A stretch of DNA of 64,000 nucleotides from Rhyzopertha dominica (taxonomy: Eukaryota > Arthropoda > Insecta > Coleoptera > Bostrichidae): NCBI GenBank assembly GCA_025024175.1, contig QCXZ01000064.1, positions 2,790,001-2,854,000 of the forward strand, read 5' to 3'. A program made the position numbers and the translations under genes. Every line of letters starts with the position of its first letter. The stretch's first letter is position 1. The notes under the pieces were generated by a model. It saw only the letters and a list, made by a program, of their open reading frames with translations, had not been told where the DNA came from and made no database searches. Of the stretch, positions 31,021-43,639 are shown piece after piece.

Positions 31021-32606
31021 AAATATTCTTTTATCAACGCAGTAAAGGGAACCTTGAGCTGACTGTTTTGATTGTTTTGTTTGATGGTATTATTTATTGT
31101 ATTGATTATGATTGAGCATGTATTATTTCTTGCTGCTAAAGGTTAAGTTGAATAGCTAAAGCTAGACTTTGCCATAGGAATCAGTATGAAAGGCTGTGTG
31201 ATATTCCTACATAAAGCCTTATTATTATTAGCAAAGCAAGAATTATATGTGATTTTCAGTTTTTCCAAAAAGAAAGCTAAAAGTTTAATTAATCGTCTGT
31301 AAAAATATGGTTTGCTAAGTTCTGGAAAAATAGATATAGAAGATGTGAATAAAAGTGCAAAAAAATTAAGCGAAGATAAATTAGGTTTTTATGTGAAAAG
31401 TCAAATTTGAACATCCCCTGTGAAGATACAACCTCTTAAAAGCCCAGTAAACAATTACTTGATTTCTATTGTAAAGCCACACCTAAGAATTGATACGTTA
31501 TCAATTAAAATTTACTTCAGATAGCCTGTTTCATTTTAAACAAAAAAGTCTCTTGTAATTTTTCGTAAATGTAATGATTTCCCAGCATATGTTAGAAATT
31601 TAATCAAGTAAGAGGCTATGGCGTTGATTTTGTATTTGCAATGTAATTGCTATTTGTCATTTGCCAATACAGTCTGATCGTTTTGAGAACTCGTTTGTTA
31701 ATTTATTTAATAGTCTTTTTTCTTTGGTAATTCAGACAAGAAACTAACTTCTGGGCACCCTCGCCCCCTTTAAGAGGATGATGGACTGATCTAATTTTTC
31801 CATTAGGAACTATAACCTGAGTTTTTGGCGCTGATACGCTCTGCATATTTGCTACATTTGGAACACAGTTGAAGAAGAGTGTACAAGTATAAAGCATATT
31901 AGGACTGGACGTGACTATAGAAATATGTCGAAGGAAAATGTTACAGTGAAATAAACGAAGAAGAATAGTAGAGAAGACAGAAAAATAGTTCGAACACATA
32001 GAATTCGTTTCCTAAAACAATACAAATCATAAGCTAGCACTGTTGCAGAATGCAAATTACTTGGCAGTATATGTCTCCCCTTCAGGCAGCTTTCGACCAA
32101 AATCCGGTCACACATGTCTTCACCAAGGCCATCGTCTGCTATTGATCATATTTTATCCCTTTCATATGGGGGTATTGTACGGGTGCATTGGCGATCTTTG
32201 CAGCTGCCGGTGAATCTTTTGTTCACCTCAAAATCAGGGGTGAAAAGTTGAAGGGTGTCCTACGGCACGCGACCAAGCCTATGAGGTCTCCTCTCAACCG
32301 GTGTTTCTTTCGTTTGTACCTGATGTCGATGAAAATTGTCCCTCTATGGGGTTAATCGAAACATATTCAGGAATTCAGGTTTGCTAAAAAACAACAGTTA
32401 TACTTCTTCAAATTAATCGAATAAGGTTATATTGCATTTGTAAGGTTCCGATCGCCTAATAATTATTGCTCGTTTACTTACAATGAACCCTTGGCTGCAA
32501 ATAACCTCCCGTTTAGCAACAAAACCGTTACTTTATCTGGACCGCCTTGAGTAAAATAAAAGTACAGGTTCGTTTCACATTTAAACTGGGAATACTCGAG
32601 GAAAGA
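31021..32606. other. No gene seen
   Basis: AT-rich sequence with chance ORFs only. Two overlapping minus-strand frames at 31703-32115 have no recognisable features. Confidence 0.45.
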
Positions 32607-32608
32607 TA

Positions 32609-33854
32609 CGAGGCATGTTTTTTAAGTAAGTACCGTTTTGAAATTAAAAAAAGACGTGCAAAGATATCGCAATAATTTTATCTTACATGAAAGCCTGTAT
32701 CTTAATCTACTTTTCCACATAATTTCCGTGAATATTGAGGCACTTGTCATAACGTGGCACCAGTTTTTGAATACCCTCCTCATAAATTTCTGCCGCCTGA
32801 CTTGTTAACCACTGTATCACAAATGTTTCGACTTCGTTATCGTCTTGAAGACGCTGACCACCCAGGTGTTTCTTCAAGTGCAGGAACAAATGGTAGTCGC
32901 TGGGCGCCAGATCAGGGCTGTATGGAGGATGATCTAGAGTTTCCCATTTAAAAGATTTGATGAGATCTTTGGCCCGATTAGCCACATGTGGACGGTCATT
33001 GTCATGCAGCAAAACGATACCCTTACTCAACTTGCCACGTCTTTTGTTCTGGATTGCACGACGCAGATTGTTCAATGTCTTACAATAAGACGCTGCATTG
33101 ATTGTCTCATTACGAGGCAGAAACTCCACTAGCAATACTCCTTTTCTGTCCCAAAAAACTGTGCACATGATTTTCCGGTCAGAAATTGTTTGCTTAAACT
33201 TCACTTTTTTGGGTGATGATGAATGTCGCCATTCCATGGATTGTTGTTTCGATTCTGGTGTGACGTAGGCCACCCATGATTCGTCACCAGTAACAATTTG
33301 GTCTAAAAAATCTTCACCTTCATTGTGGTACCGCTCAAGGAAAGTCAATGCACTGCCTAAACGTTGGGTTTTGTGCAAATCCGTCAACATTTTCGGAACC
33401 CAACGTGAACACAATTTCCGGTAATTCAAGTTCTCGGTCACATTGCGATACAAAACACTACGAGAATATTGAGGAAAGCAGTCGCACAATGATGAAATTG
33501 TAAAGCGTCTGTTTTCTCTCACCTTTTCGTTCACTTTCTGCACCAAATCTTCATTAACGACCGAAGGACGCCCATTCCGTTCTTCATCATGCACATTTGT
33601 GCGGCCATCTTTAAATGCTCTCACCCATTTCCTTACCATAATGTTTTGTCAGTAAACTTCACAGATCTCACGATGAATATCGATCGGTTTTACGCCTTTA
33701 GCACTAAGAAATCGTATAACAGCCCGTACTTCACAATGGGCGGGACTCACGATTGTCGGAGGCATCTTAAACACTCAGTAAACAACGTATACAATGAAGA
33801 ATCAAACTGTAATGGCGTCAGTGCGTAGACAAGAGATGCAGGTAACATGCCTCG
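32609..33854 (-). mobile_element. Full-length DD34D mariner element, 1246 bp
   Basis: The ends CGAGGCATGTT (32609) and its inverse AACATGCCTCG (to 33854) are flanked on both sides by TA (32607-32608 and 33855-33856), the mariner target site. The inner parts of the ends differ. It encloses a transposase with one nonsense codon. Confidence 0.85.
32707..33765 (-). pseudogene. Mariner DD34D transposase with a single premature stop
   Basis: From the ATG at 33765 (MPPTIVSPAHCE) the frame runs 352 codons to 32707. Only one TGA (33651-33649, codon 39, in CEVY-stop-QNI) interrupts it, at a place where relatives usually have Gly, so a single GGA-to-TGA change explains it. The rest is typical: WVRAFKDGRTNVHDEERNGR, the WVPKML motif, D161 in VTGDESW, D255 in LLHDNDRPH, D290 in YSPDLAPSDYHLF (34 residues between the last two, DD34D), and the C-terminal Y-D-K-C-L...G-N-Y-V-E. 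An internal restart at Met43 would lack the first helix-turn-helix part. Close to Mos1/SETMAR-type mariners. Confidence 0.92.
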
Positions 33855-33856
33855 TA

Positions 33857-35031
33857 AAAATCTTCTTCCACAACAGCTGGCTGATTTTCTCCACATCGGT
33901 TCGTACCAAATCTATTACAGTAGCACCCAAATTCGGGCGTTTATTATTTTTTTTTGGATGCCTATTTCCAGCATGCTCCGTATTAATTAAATCGGATTGA
34001 ATTCACAATATTAATATTGTTTGTCCATCTTGTCTTGCGATTTTAACAATCCTATATGGGTTATTGGAAGATTAATCTCTTTCATAACATCCAGCAACTG
34101 CTTCTCTCATAAAAATAGCTCGCTTATGGTTAATAATATTTACTTATCGTAAATAAGTTTTATTTTCCCTATAGAGTCAGTTAACATTTCACTTACAAAT
34201 AACAAACCTGATTAGAGTTGCTTGTGTTAGCAAATCTATAAATTGTTCTGTCAAACATAATGAATATGCTCTTGTTACCAAACAGAATACTTGTTCTAGT
34301 TAGAAATCTTGTTGCAATAAAACTGTAAAATACTTAAAGCTAAATAAATAATTATTTTAAAACAAATAGATTCACTAAATGCAAACAACATGTTATTAAA
34401 TGTAGCGCTTACTAGTAATAACTGAATTTATTTGTAAAAACAAAAAAAAACACATTACTTAAGAGTGCTAACCGAGTATTTAAATGGAACAAGTCTTAAT
34501 TTCTGTAGGAAGTGAGGGTACATTGTTTTTCACTTTTAGTGGTTTGGTTGTTTAAATTAAAACGTACTATTTATTTGAGCTAGCAGACGGTATTATTTAG
34601 GGTTATAGAATGAGGCTCATTAAATCAGTAAAAAACGAAACCTCTACAAAACATATAATTTATTGTTTTTAACACTTAATGTAATGATTTTCATAATCTC
34701 TGCTATCCATTCGTAGAGAAAACAGAAATATTTTGTATAACCCAGTTAGTTAAATTGCAGTTATCTATCAGTCTGCGCATATTTTCCATGAATGTTTGTC
34801 AAAATGAAGTTCCTATAAAAGCAGTTAATATTGTTGTAGGACGCTTTCATGTTGGCAGCATGGGCTATTGGTACTAACAGATATATATTTCCATTGTACA
34901 GTAGCACAGTCTTTAAGATAATTTGATGAACCAGTGAACAAACGCTAATCTGGTAAACAGTACAACAGTACTTTAGGTCCAGTGTACTCATTACTGAAAG
35001 CATATCTAAATCCCCTTCTTGAAAGAAAATC
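33857..35031. other. No gene seen
   Basis: AT-rich non-coding sequence with short chance ORFs. Confidence 0.45.
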
Positions 35032-35165
35032 ACTTACAAACTCCTCGTTACTTTTGTGTTTTGGTGCAGCAGATGCCAACCCTTCAATCGGGATCCTAAA
35101 AGTTAAAATTGCCGTTTTGAAAAATTTAAATCGCGTACCAAATCATTTAGGTCTTCCTGAGTAAG
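35032..35165 (-). pseudogene. Small exon-like remnant
   Basis: On the minus strand TQEDLNDLVRDLNFSKRQF is followed by a stop, an ACTTTTAG acceptor-like site and IPIEGLASAAPKHKSNEEF, ending at a donor-like GTAAGTG. The E-x-L-N-D-L-V-R-D-L-N-x-S-K phrase is, as I recall, widespread in repeat-derived insect proteins. It is probably a relic of such a sequence rather than a live gene. Confidence 0.25.
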
Positions 35166-36616
35166 TAAATTTGGTTCACATTGGGAATTAGTTGTTTCAT
35201 AAGGTGGATCGTTATGAGAGTCAATAGTGGTTCTTTATCATATAGGGAGCTAAACATAATATAATATTTTTAAACATGAATGATATTATTTTGCAGTCTA
35301 CAAATGAGCGAAGCAGACCCATTTACATTTAACCAAAGTATAACTACGCTTTTGTTAGTATATACAGAACTAAACACGCTCAATATTTAATCGCAGTTTA
35401 CATTATAAAACTCTCTGAGACTGCAAGAAATAGAACTATTGCCGTTCAACATGTAACGCATGAATTTTCCATAAATTCGGTAAATATACGGTCTGTAAGG
35501 CAACAAACTTGTCACGTAAAGGTTAGTCTACATTATTGAGAGCTTGTGTCCACGTGTGATTTAATTTAAAATTAATATGTGCCATCCTCAGCCTTGTCGG
35601 TACACAGGCATTATCCTTTTTCGAGTTCACGGTATACAAATTTTAAGAACGTGAGCTAAATCGATCTATAATGCTACTCGGTATTAGTAAAAATAATTGT
35701 AGGAAATGTGAACAGGCGGAGACATTTCATTAGCTTTGACTTAATTATTATATAGGCCCATCTAAATTTCATTAATTATTAATGGGTTTGGCCTGCGTTC
35801 TTCCTAGTTAGCTCAAAAATTCTACAATTTGTGCTTCCAACCAAGTTATTTAATTGTTTTTTATTTTATATCGATAACTCTAATAAAAATATCTTTTCGG
35901 TATAAAAGCTCAGGAAAGTTGGCATACCTATATTAAAAAAAGATTGTTTCGAAGCTATTTTCTTTTAGTAAGAATGTTTCCTAAACAATACAGCTAGAAG
36001 CAACAGATCCTTGAAAAATTATATCCAATGAACTACGCGTTAACACTTCCACAGTCTCGACCTCTTCGCATGACGTCACAGGTGTTATATAATCTGCCAA
36101 GCCGTCTTTTCCGGTACAATGACTCACTGAACACCCTAAAAGTCACCTGTTTCAAGTCTCATACGACATTCTTAAGCAGGTTATAGACCTATATGGGGTA
36201 GATTACGACTTGGCCCCCTTCGAAGCAAGGTGACGTGACGTCATACCATTCAAGGAAGTTCGAACCAAGGGACCCCATTCGCAAAGAAATGACACCTGTG
36301 AAACTGCACATGAAAGGAGGGGCAGCGATAGCGAAAGAAATAGCATTACTTCAGATGTAACGCACAAAAGATACAATACACCCTAATCATTTAGCGTTCT
36401 TTTAGTACCCGCATCATATTGACAAAACAATTGCGAGTACTGATAGAGAACGTTTGTGTCTATATGGTTACAATGAAGAGGCTTTGTGGTTGAAGTTCAT
36501 CGCACTTATAACCCTACGTGGTGGATACCCGCACACTAATCTTGCTTATTATAACCGATCTGTATTGATATTCTGAACACCTGGACTGTTTCTTGACCTT
36601 TCTCCAGTTTAAATTA
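35166..36616. other. No gene; two perfect CRE palindromes
   Basis: TGACGTCA occurs at 36071-36078 and 36236-36243, 165 bp apart, in a locally GC-richer stretch (36040-36330). No ORF accompanies them. The rest of the interval is featureless. Confidence 0.35.
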
Positions 36617-36618
36617 TA

Positions 36619-37874
36619 CAGGATGTTTCACGAATGATAATGACCCTAACGAAATTAAAAATGCAACCCAAGATACATTCTCATAGCCAATGTGGTTATT
36701 TTACATAATGGTATTATTTTAAAAATAAATTGGGAATCCATGACGGCTATGTGCTATGGTTCCTATAACTGTATTTATTAAAAGTCAAAATGTATTCAAA
36801 TGATGAATAAACAGATATGATTTTTTTTCTTGCCGATACAATTTTCAGGGGACAAACTGGCCACCACTGAAAAAGTCCAGAGAAAGAACAGCAACAGGCC
36901 CTGACAATGAAATTAGAGTATTGGAAATGATTGACGAAAATCCTCATATTAGTCAAAGGGTAGTCTCCAGAGCAACCGGTATTAGTCTTCAGTACACCGA
37001 ATAATTAAAGGCAATCAATTTCATCCGTATCACTTGCAATTGGTTTAGGCCTTAAAAGAGACTGATTATCCTAAAAGACTGGCTTTTTGTAACTTCTTTC
37101 GGGGACACCAAAATTTGAATGTGAGACCTTATGACAACATTTGCTTCTCAGATGAAGCAAGATTTTCTAATAATGGTGGAGTTGACAAACATAACATGCA
37201 TTATTATGCGCAAGAAAATCCACGTTGGATTCGAGAAGGACATTTTCAAACTATCTACTCGACGAATGGCTGGTGCGGAATATTGGGGAATCAAACTGTT
37301 GGGCCTTATTTTTTTCGCGGTAGTTTAAACGGCAATACTTTTTTTACCATAGAATCGTGCGAAATCATCTTGATTTGGTTTTGCCTAACCGATGGATAGG
37401 AAGAGGTTCAATTAATCTTTGGCCACCGAGAAGCCCGGACCTTACTCCTTTGGATTTTCTCTGTGGGGAATGGTAAAAGAGCAAGTATACCAAACACCAA
37501 TTGAAAGTGTATAACATTTAGAAAATAAAATACGTGATGCATGTAGATCCATATACTCCAGAAATGTTAATGCACGTTAAAAGATCGTTTTGGGCACGAA
37601 TTCAAGCTTGTGAAAACGGCGAAGGGCGACATTTTGAGCATTTATTACATTAATGTTACTGAATAAACATTTTTCATAAATAAAATTTGTTTTATAANAC
37701 CNAATTTACTTAAAGCAAATGATTGAAGTTTATGTCAAAATTTACGAATTTATACAGCTCTCTACGTTTTATATTTTTTAAGACGATGNACAATTATCAA
37801 TGGTACCTCTGCAAATGTATTTTAGGTTGCATTTTTAATTTCGTTAGGGTCATTATCATTCGTGAAACATCCTG
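36619..37874 (+). mobile_element. Mariner DD41D family copy B, 1256 bp, both ends present
   Basis: It starts CAGGATGTTTCACGAATGAT and ends in the inverse ATCATTCGTGAAACATCCTG, flanked by TA on both sides (36617-36618 and 37875-37876). The inverted repeats extend at least 45 bp. Same family as copies A and C. Confidence 0.88.
36790..37652 (+). pseudogene. Mariner DD41D transposase, copy B, decayed
   Basis: Fragments in changing frames follow the family order: LEMIDENPHISQRVVSR, then CFSDEARFSNNGGVDKHNMH (first Asp), GWCGILGNQTVGPYFFRGSL, then a deletion that removes the second catalytic Asp region (WFQQDGAPAH in copy A), then PRSPDLTPLDF and the C-terminal FWARIQACENGEGRHFEHLL. Frameshifts and the deletion rule out function. 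Confidence 0.85.
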
Positions 37875-37876
37875 TA

Positions 37877-39959
37877 TGTGTTTAGCGAAACTATTATTAT
37901 TAAGTTTGTAAGTTGACCATTATTAAGCTCTGTTTTAGCAGTATAAAAAGTAATAGATCTCTTAATATATTAAAGAAAACAATTATTTATATAAAAGCCT
38001 TACCTTATGCAATGATTTTGTTGAAGGTGGATGATCATGGAAGGTGGGTTCCGTTTCTTCTCTACCATCCATTCCATCTGAGACTCTTTAAAATACCCAC
38101 GAAGACCAGGAGTTGGATGTGTCTGAATGTGTTTCCACACAGGTGGGTAAGTTGTAAATGTAATTTTAATCATTTTTTGATATGCAATTTCGTAAAACAT
38201 ATACCAAAACACTGCCTCTGAACTTGAATTGTTATGTGATTACCTCTTAAAATATTGCTTAGATTATAATAGATTCTTAATATTGAGTGATTTCAGTATA
38301 ACTAGCTATGTCGATACTGAAAACTGCACCCATAACTGAAACGATAGATTAAGCCACAATTTTGGTATAGGTATGTATGTATGCAAGTATGAACAGTCAG
38401 AGTCCTGTCATAAAATTTACTATGGATTTAGAAAGCAATGGTAGGTTTACAAAAAACCTACATCAACAATACTACTTATAAATTTAAATGTTAACATTAC
38501 AGTTGTTAAAAAAGAGAGTTGAATTTTCGCGAACCCTAAAGTTCTTGCTAAATTCCACTGGTGAAGCCAATTATTTCAAGTATTAACACACCTGCTTTCG
38601 AATAAGTTGACCAATGCGACTTACACTTCAGGCAGGTATTCAACATCACAGTGCTGCATTTTATTAATCGAAAGATTTCGTTTTATGTATTGTGTTTACA
38701 GCTGTCCGTAACACAAATTACAAGGCGAGGGAATTGAAATGATAGGGAATAGAACGCGAGGGCCGAACCCTGGAGAAACATAAGGGGAATTTATGTTTAT
38801 TAAATAGTGTATTAAAGGTTTTAGCTCCGGCTAAGTGAATTGCAATGAAATTACACAAAATCTGGTCGTAATGGATTTCAGTCACGTATACATCCCCAAT
38901 TGCTTGCAAATGTCAAATAATTCCACCGGGCTGAGTTTGAGCTTGTTACGTCCGAGCAAATCTAAAACAACAATCATCCCTATTTTATCGGAGTTCCGAC
39001 ACCATCTGATTAATGCCTCATTGATAAGCATAAATCGCGGCTCATCGGTTGACAGAGCACGGACAACCGAAACACCAGAATCAGGGCCTAATTAAGTATG
39101 TTTGAAGTGGCCATATGGTTACATGTTCCCTGCACCATCACACGGTACCGACAGTTTATACTGCATTCCCCCCTTCTTGTCGTCATCATTCAAGTTTGAC
39201 AGATCGCCCCCTCGTTACAGATTTGTTTCGTCAGAGTTCCTATAGTTTCGGTTGAACTCCACGAATGTGCTTGATGTTAAGATCTAATAGCATGTTTATG
39301 CAAACATGATTATAAACGCACAAAATTTGTATTTTTGCTTATGGGTGTAAACAGTCAAACGACCATTGTGTTGAGTAAAAATGTGAAATTAAATTAGCTG
39401 GTTTCCAAGCTTTTAAATTAAGAGATTTAAGCATGGCTGATGACATATATAACTACTATTTAGAAGTTTATGGGTACCATTCATTGTGGATGAAATAGAT
39501 CAGTTCCCCAATTAGTAGCAATTTCCATTAGTACATCACAACATAAAATAAAATTTTGTATGTACTACCACTTTAACAACCGAACCTATAAGACCTTTCC
39601 TGGGGTATTGACTGCCCTTATGCAATTGCAGTTTTATCGCCCTTTGCTTATACCTTATATACCGAATATGTAATAAAAATAGTCAATTAAGTAAATAAAT
39701 CTTATCGAAACAGTAAAAAATAATCCTGACTACAATATTAGAAATTACAATAATCTGTATACGTATTTCTTCTTCTTCAGCAGAATAATAAGGTGACTTC
39801 TTGAGAAAGTCAACATGGTTTTTCTCTTCTATGATGGTTGGGTTTTCCTGACTTTTCTGTGAAAAAAACCTCTTGTAAATTGTGGAGATCAAGGGTAACT
39901 TTGTAGAAAGCATAATTCCGGGGAAATTTTTAAAGATTTTCGTTTCGTTCTGTTCCTAC
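37877..39959. other. No gene seen
   Basis: Non-coding. Frames at 37913-38221 and 38835-39095 are open but carry no domain or codon signature I trust. Confidence 0.4.
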
Positions 39960-40140
39960 AGTGGAACTTCGTGAAGTCCGATTTATTGACTTGAATGGAT
40001 AAAAGCCCTGAAACAGCGTACGCGTTCCAACAGCTGAAACATCTTGACAAAAATGGCTTATTTAACGATATTACATTACTGCCGAAGCGATGGCAACGTG
40101 TTTTAGATACGCAAGAGGTTTCTATTGAATGATTTAAAAA
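39960..40140 (+). pseudogene. Possible mariner C-terminal fragment
   Basis: A frame reads MDKSPETAYAFQQLKHLDKN, then GLFNDITLLPKRWQRVLDTQ and a stop. The L-P-x-R-W-x-x-V ending resembles the C-terminus of mariner transposases. It has no associated catalytic part or ends. Confidence 0.3.
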
Positions 40141-40281
40141 AAAATATACGTTCCACTTGCGAGCTGTGTTGTTGTGTGCAGGAATTTTGATGACACTCGG
40201 ACTTTAGAAGAGGCACTATCATTCTTCTTACTTATTGTAATGCCGATTTTGAACTTTGTTTTACTTTCGTTCATCACTTAC

Positions 40282-40524
40282 AGCGGTAGAATTTTTATTG
40301 CTGGGTTGAGGATGTTTAATATCAGTTTTTATTTTGTCAGAGGACGGTTGGTCGTCGAGATTCGTAACCTGGTTTAGCGAAATAATAATATCCTGTTGCT
40401 TAACTGTGTACGCAAAAAGCTTCTGGCTCGAAATAGGGTCTTCATCAAGGACATCATCGAAATCAGGATCCTCAGATGGCGATTGAACGTCTTCATCAAT
40501 ATCTTCTTGCTTCCTTACCAACAT
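40282..40524 (-). CDS. Putative acidic first coding exon
   Basis: The ATG at 40524 opens 81 codons, MLVRKQEDIDEDVQSPSEDP, then DFDDVLDEDPISSQKLFAYT, leading to a consensus donor CGCT|GTAAGTG (intron from 40281) in phase 0. Composition is acidic and hydrophilic, unlike chance frames here. No following exon could be identified to the left, where a mariner fragment lies. It may be the start of a host gene or of a transposon-encoded protein. Confidence 0.35.
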
Positions 40525-40701
40525 AATTGATAATCAAAGGCTTATGATTCAGTGCAAAAATAACAAGCTGCTCANTTCTCTTTCGACTCAAGACTCCTTT
40601 TACGTCCTTTAGGGTGGGGGTACATTTCATAGTTTTCACGGTATCCCACTCCATATCCGTTAGAATCCTTTACCTATACACCAAACAGACACTGTAACTA
40701 A

Positions 40702-41055
40702 TCATCGGCGTAATCGCTTCGAAAGAAACAAAAAACGGAGAACGGAACGCGTACGGCATGTAATCACAGGGTGATTGTGCTCTATCAGACGGCCAGGTGT
40801 TCCGCGACGGGGTTTTCGGGGATCCACGTGCCCGACAGCTGCCAGGGGTTGCACCCCAGCATAAAAGTGCACACATGCCGTGATGTATGCCTCTGTGTCA
40901 CCTATGCGTGCGTATACTGCGTCGGTTCCTATTGTGTCGGTACGCACTAGTATGCAAATGATGGGCCGTGGAGCCCGACCGGCGAGTGGCTCGCTGGTTC
41001 TGGGATAATTAGGTTCTGGTTCGGATAACAGGTCGTATTGGTCTTGGATTGGCAC
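40702..41055 (-). CDS. GC-rich orphan ORF, 117 aa
   Basis: The ATG at 41055 (MPIQDQYDLLSEPEPNYPRT) opens a frame to 40702 through DNA visibly richer in G and C than its surroundings, with a basic end (RFLFLSKRLRR). Composition suggests a different origin from the flanks, such as an old exon, a retrocopy or an insertion. No domain is recognised. Another frame on the same strand is also partly open, so coding is unproven. Confidence 0.25.
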   Translation of the reverse strand: MPIQDQYDLLSEPEPNYPRTSEPLAGRAPRPIICILVRTDTIGTDAVYARIGDTEAYITACVHFYAGVQPLAAVGHVDPRKPRRGTPGRLIEHNHPVITCRTRSVLRFLFLSKRLRR

Positions 41056-41264
41056 CGAATAATAGTTTTTGATCGAGAGATGGCATTTTATGCTTGACGG
41101 AGATATAACTGCTGCTTAGGTCGAAGCTTCTCGAAAAAAAAAACCCTCCAATAACCGAAATTGTAACTGATCTCCTAGCCAACGCAGTTACATATAGTTT
41201 ATGTAACTATTACATAACACCACTTACTTAAACCATGTTTGTAACATGTATGGTACATGTACAG

Positions 41265-41640
41265 CACATGTACTGAAAAACGCCGGCTCAAACCTGTGTC
41301 ATCCGCAATATCTATGTTACATAAAAAAGCTACATAGCAGCCATGTAATTTTTATATGTTGTAGCGATGTAGTTGCTCTGTTTATGGTACAGGTGTGATC
41401 CAAATACGCTACATATATTATATATCATTATTTCGTAATGTCACTACGTTTGATATGTTATATCTAAGGAACATTTATAGTTCATATACTTGAAAATACC
41501 GGCTCAAATAGGTGTGATCTGTAATATATCTGTTACGTAAGAAAGCTACAAAACAGATATGTACCTTTTATATGTTACAGATTACATACAGTTTAATTTA
41601 CTTTATGTGATTTACCATATATATGCACTCCAGATGAGTT
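41265..41640. repeat. Tandem duplication with about 216-bp period
   Basis: Two diverged copies: GCCGGCTCAAACCTGTGTCA at 41282 corresponds to ACCGGCTCAAATAGGTGTGA near 41498. Both continue with ATATCTGTTAC-type, AAGCTACA and TTTTATATGTT blocks. The flanks are also rich in GTTACAT/ATGTAAC words, so older copies may exist on the left. Confidence 0.6.
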
Positions 41641-43635
41641 GTACATGTATCTTTTTGATAACGTCCGGATGTTCCCTAAATGAAAAAGTCCTTTTACTGA
41701 AATAAAATTTATTCGAGATGATTACATATTATAATAATATATCTTCAGAAATATCCTTGCCCCTTTCTGTATTCTTTCATAGGCAGTCTCTACTAACACA
41801 AGACCATAAGTTCAACAGATGTATAACACAGCAGCAATTCAGGAGAATATGCATAATCTCTTATGGGCATGTGGGATATCTATACAAAAGTAACCTTCTA
41901 TAATTTTTTTCTTCCGCGACACACGTTTGATGAAAACATATATGTTACATGCTGTGAGGCAACTGCCTCTTTATTAGAAGATGTTGCCTGCTCAGAAAAC
42001 ATTATTTGGCGGCAAAAGTTTTGGTCCTTCAATGTCCCATCTGCAAATATAAATTTAATCATTTTACATCGACTTATGGTTCCACTGTATGATTAAATCT
42101 GGGTTTGTATGGGTAATTTTCTTCTTTCTCAAAATTCTTAAATGTTTGACTTTCTAATACTCAGGTGAATTGACCACCTTCTTAGTGAGATCTTTGGTTG
42201 GTCCTGCACAGGTTCTATCACCAGCTCTTCTTCGTCGTGGGTCTTTGGCGTTATTAAATTTTTGACAGTTGTTAAACAACAAATCATTGAACTTTTCAAT
42301 AACACTTTGTTCGCCTATAGCACAAGCCGCAACATAAAGCTAAATAAATTCTCTGCTACAAAGTCAACGTTGAATTGTCAAAATAAACCGTTTGGATGAT
42401 AAAACTATAAAATTAATAAGTTAATCATTACAGTCCACAATCAAGTAAAAATTAATTTCTTTTTCCAATTCTTCAGAATAGTTAACAGATTTACTCTTGT
42501 AAACTCAATCCTGACACATACTGCATAAGGCAATCAATTTATCATAATCTTTCGATTTCAGTATTATAATATATAGTACACGAAAATCAAATAGTTCTCT
42601 ATAACTTTCATGGCGTATATATATAAGTGTATATGAAGATGAAAAGCATTACAACCTAGTTCTGCAGCTTTTAGCATAACATCAGTTAGTTTCTTATTAA
42701 ATGGTAATAAAGTTTTACATAACTTTTATTAGCGATAATGAGAAAATTGGCGTGAGTATTGCATTTGTCGGATTTCTCAAAATCCGAGTTGAATCAAAAC
42801 TGGAATCAAAGATGGCAATGACTGTGGTAAGGATTTTTCATATATAGTGTAATTGTATTTTATATAAATCAAAATATTTTTTCAGTAGAAAATTTATAAA
42901 AGGTGATAATGACGATTGATGCAGTTTAACCGATTTCGCTATAATCATACATACACACCATACAAAAATAGATTTCAAGTAAAGCTACTAGGCAGGTGAC
43001 AGCCCTTACCCTTAGGGGAAATAAATGAATCACCTGGTAGTTAATCGAAAATGCCGATTGTTCCAGATAACTCTGACTCCGGCGCTTACTTCCTCTTGCA
43101 ATATTTAATATTTTGCGAGGACTTAATTGCTTAAAAGCGGCAGCTCTAATTTCATCTTAGCTATGGCTCAAGTGGAATTCTCTCCAGCGTTAGCGATATA
43201 ATTATAATATGACCAGGAGTCTGTTGCATCGGCGTTAAAATGAAGTTTATTAGCAAGTATGAGTAGCGTTATATTAAAAAGTCTGTCGTAAGAAGCTGCA
43301 TGCAGTCTGTTTCAGGAACGGGTAATGGATCAACAAAATGTATATTTGATAGAAATGGACAAACAGTTAAGCAAAATGGGACTTTTCTTGTTAACAACAC
43401 TTTTTTCATTCATTTATTAGGATACATGTTAAGTGCACAATTGCTTAAATTATTAAACACCATATTAGAAGATGTGCAAAATGACTCAGAAACTGACAAA
43501 TTAGAGATCATTTCTCCACTCAATGTTTCGGATACTGTCTATGTTGACGGTGCAGAGATGATCGAAGATTGTTGCTCAATTGAATTAGTAAAAATTCTTT
43601 TTGAAATTTTTACTTTATTTTCTATACTGTCTTCA
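41641..43635. other. No supportable gene
   Basis: Short ORFs only. The 112-codon plus-strand frame starting at 43300 overlaps the end of the interval but has no domain, and its 3' end overlaps the opposite-strand recombinase remnant. Confidence 0.4.
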
Positions 43636-43639
43636 TAAA

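Noticed and set aside
31703..32115. Two overlapping minus-strand ORFs
   Set aside because: Cys- and Phe-rich frames typical of AT-rich noise, without start context or domain.
38835..39095. 86-codon plus-strand ORF
   Set aside because: No homologue, no splice signals, and composition not distinct from flanks.
43300..43638. 112-codon plus-strand ORF
   Set aside because: Runs up to the Crypton remnant on the opposite strand; no conserved motif, so treated as chance.
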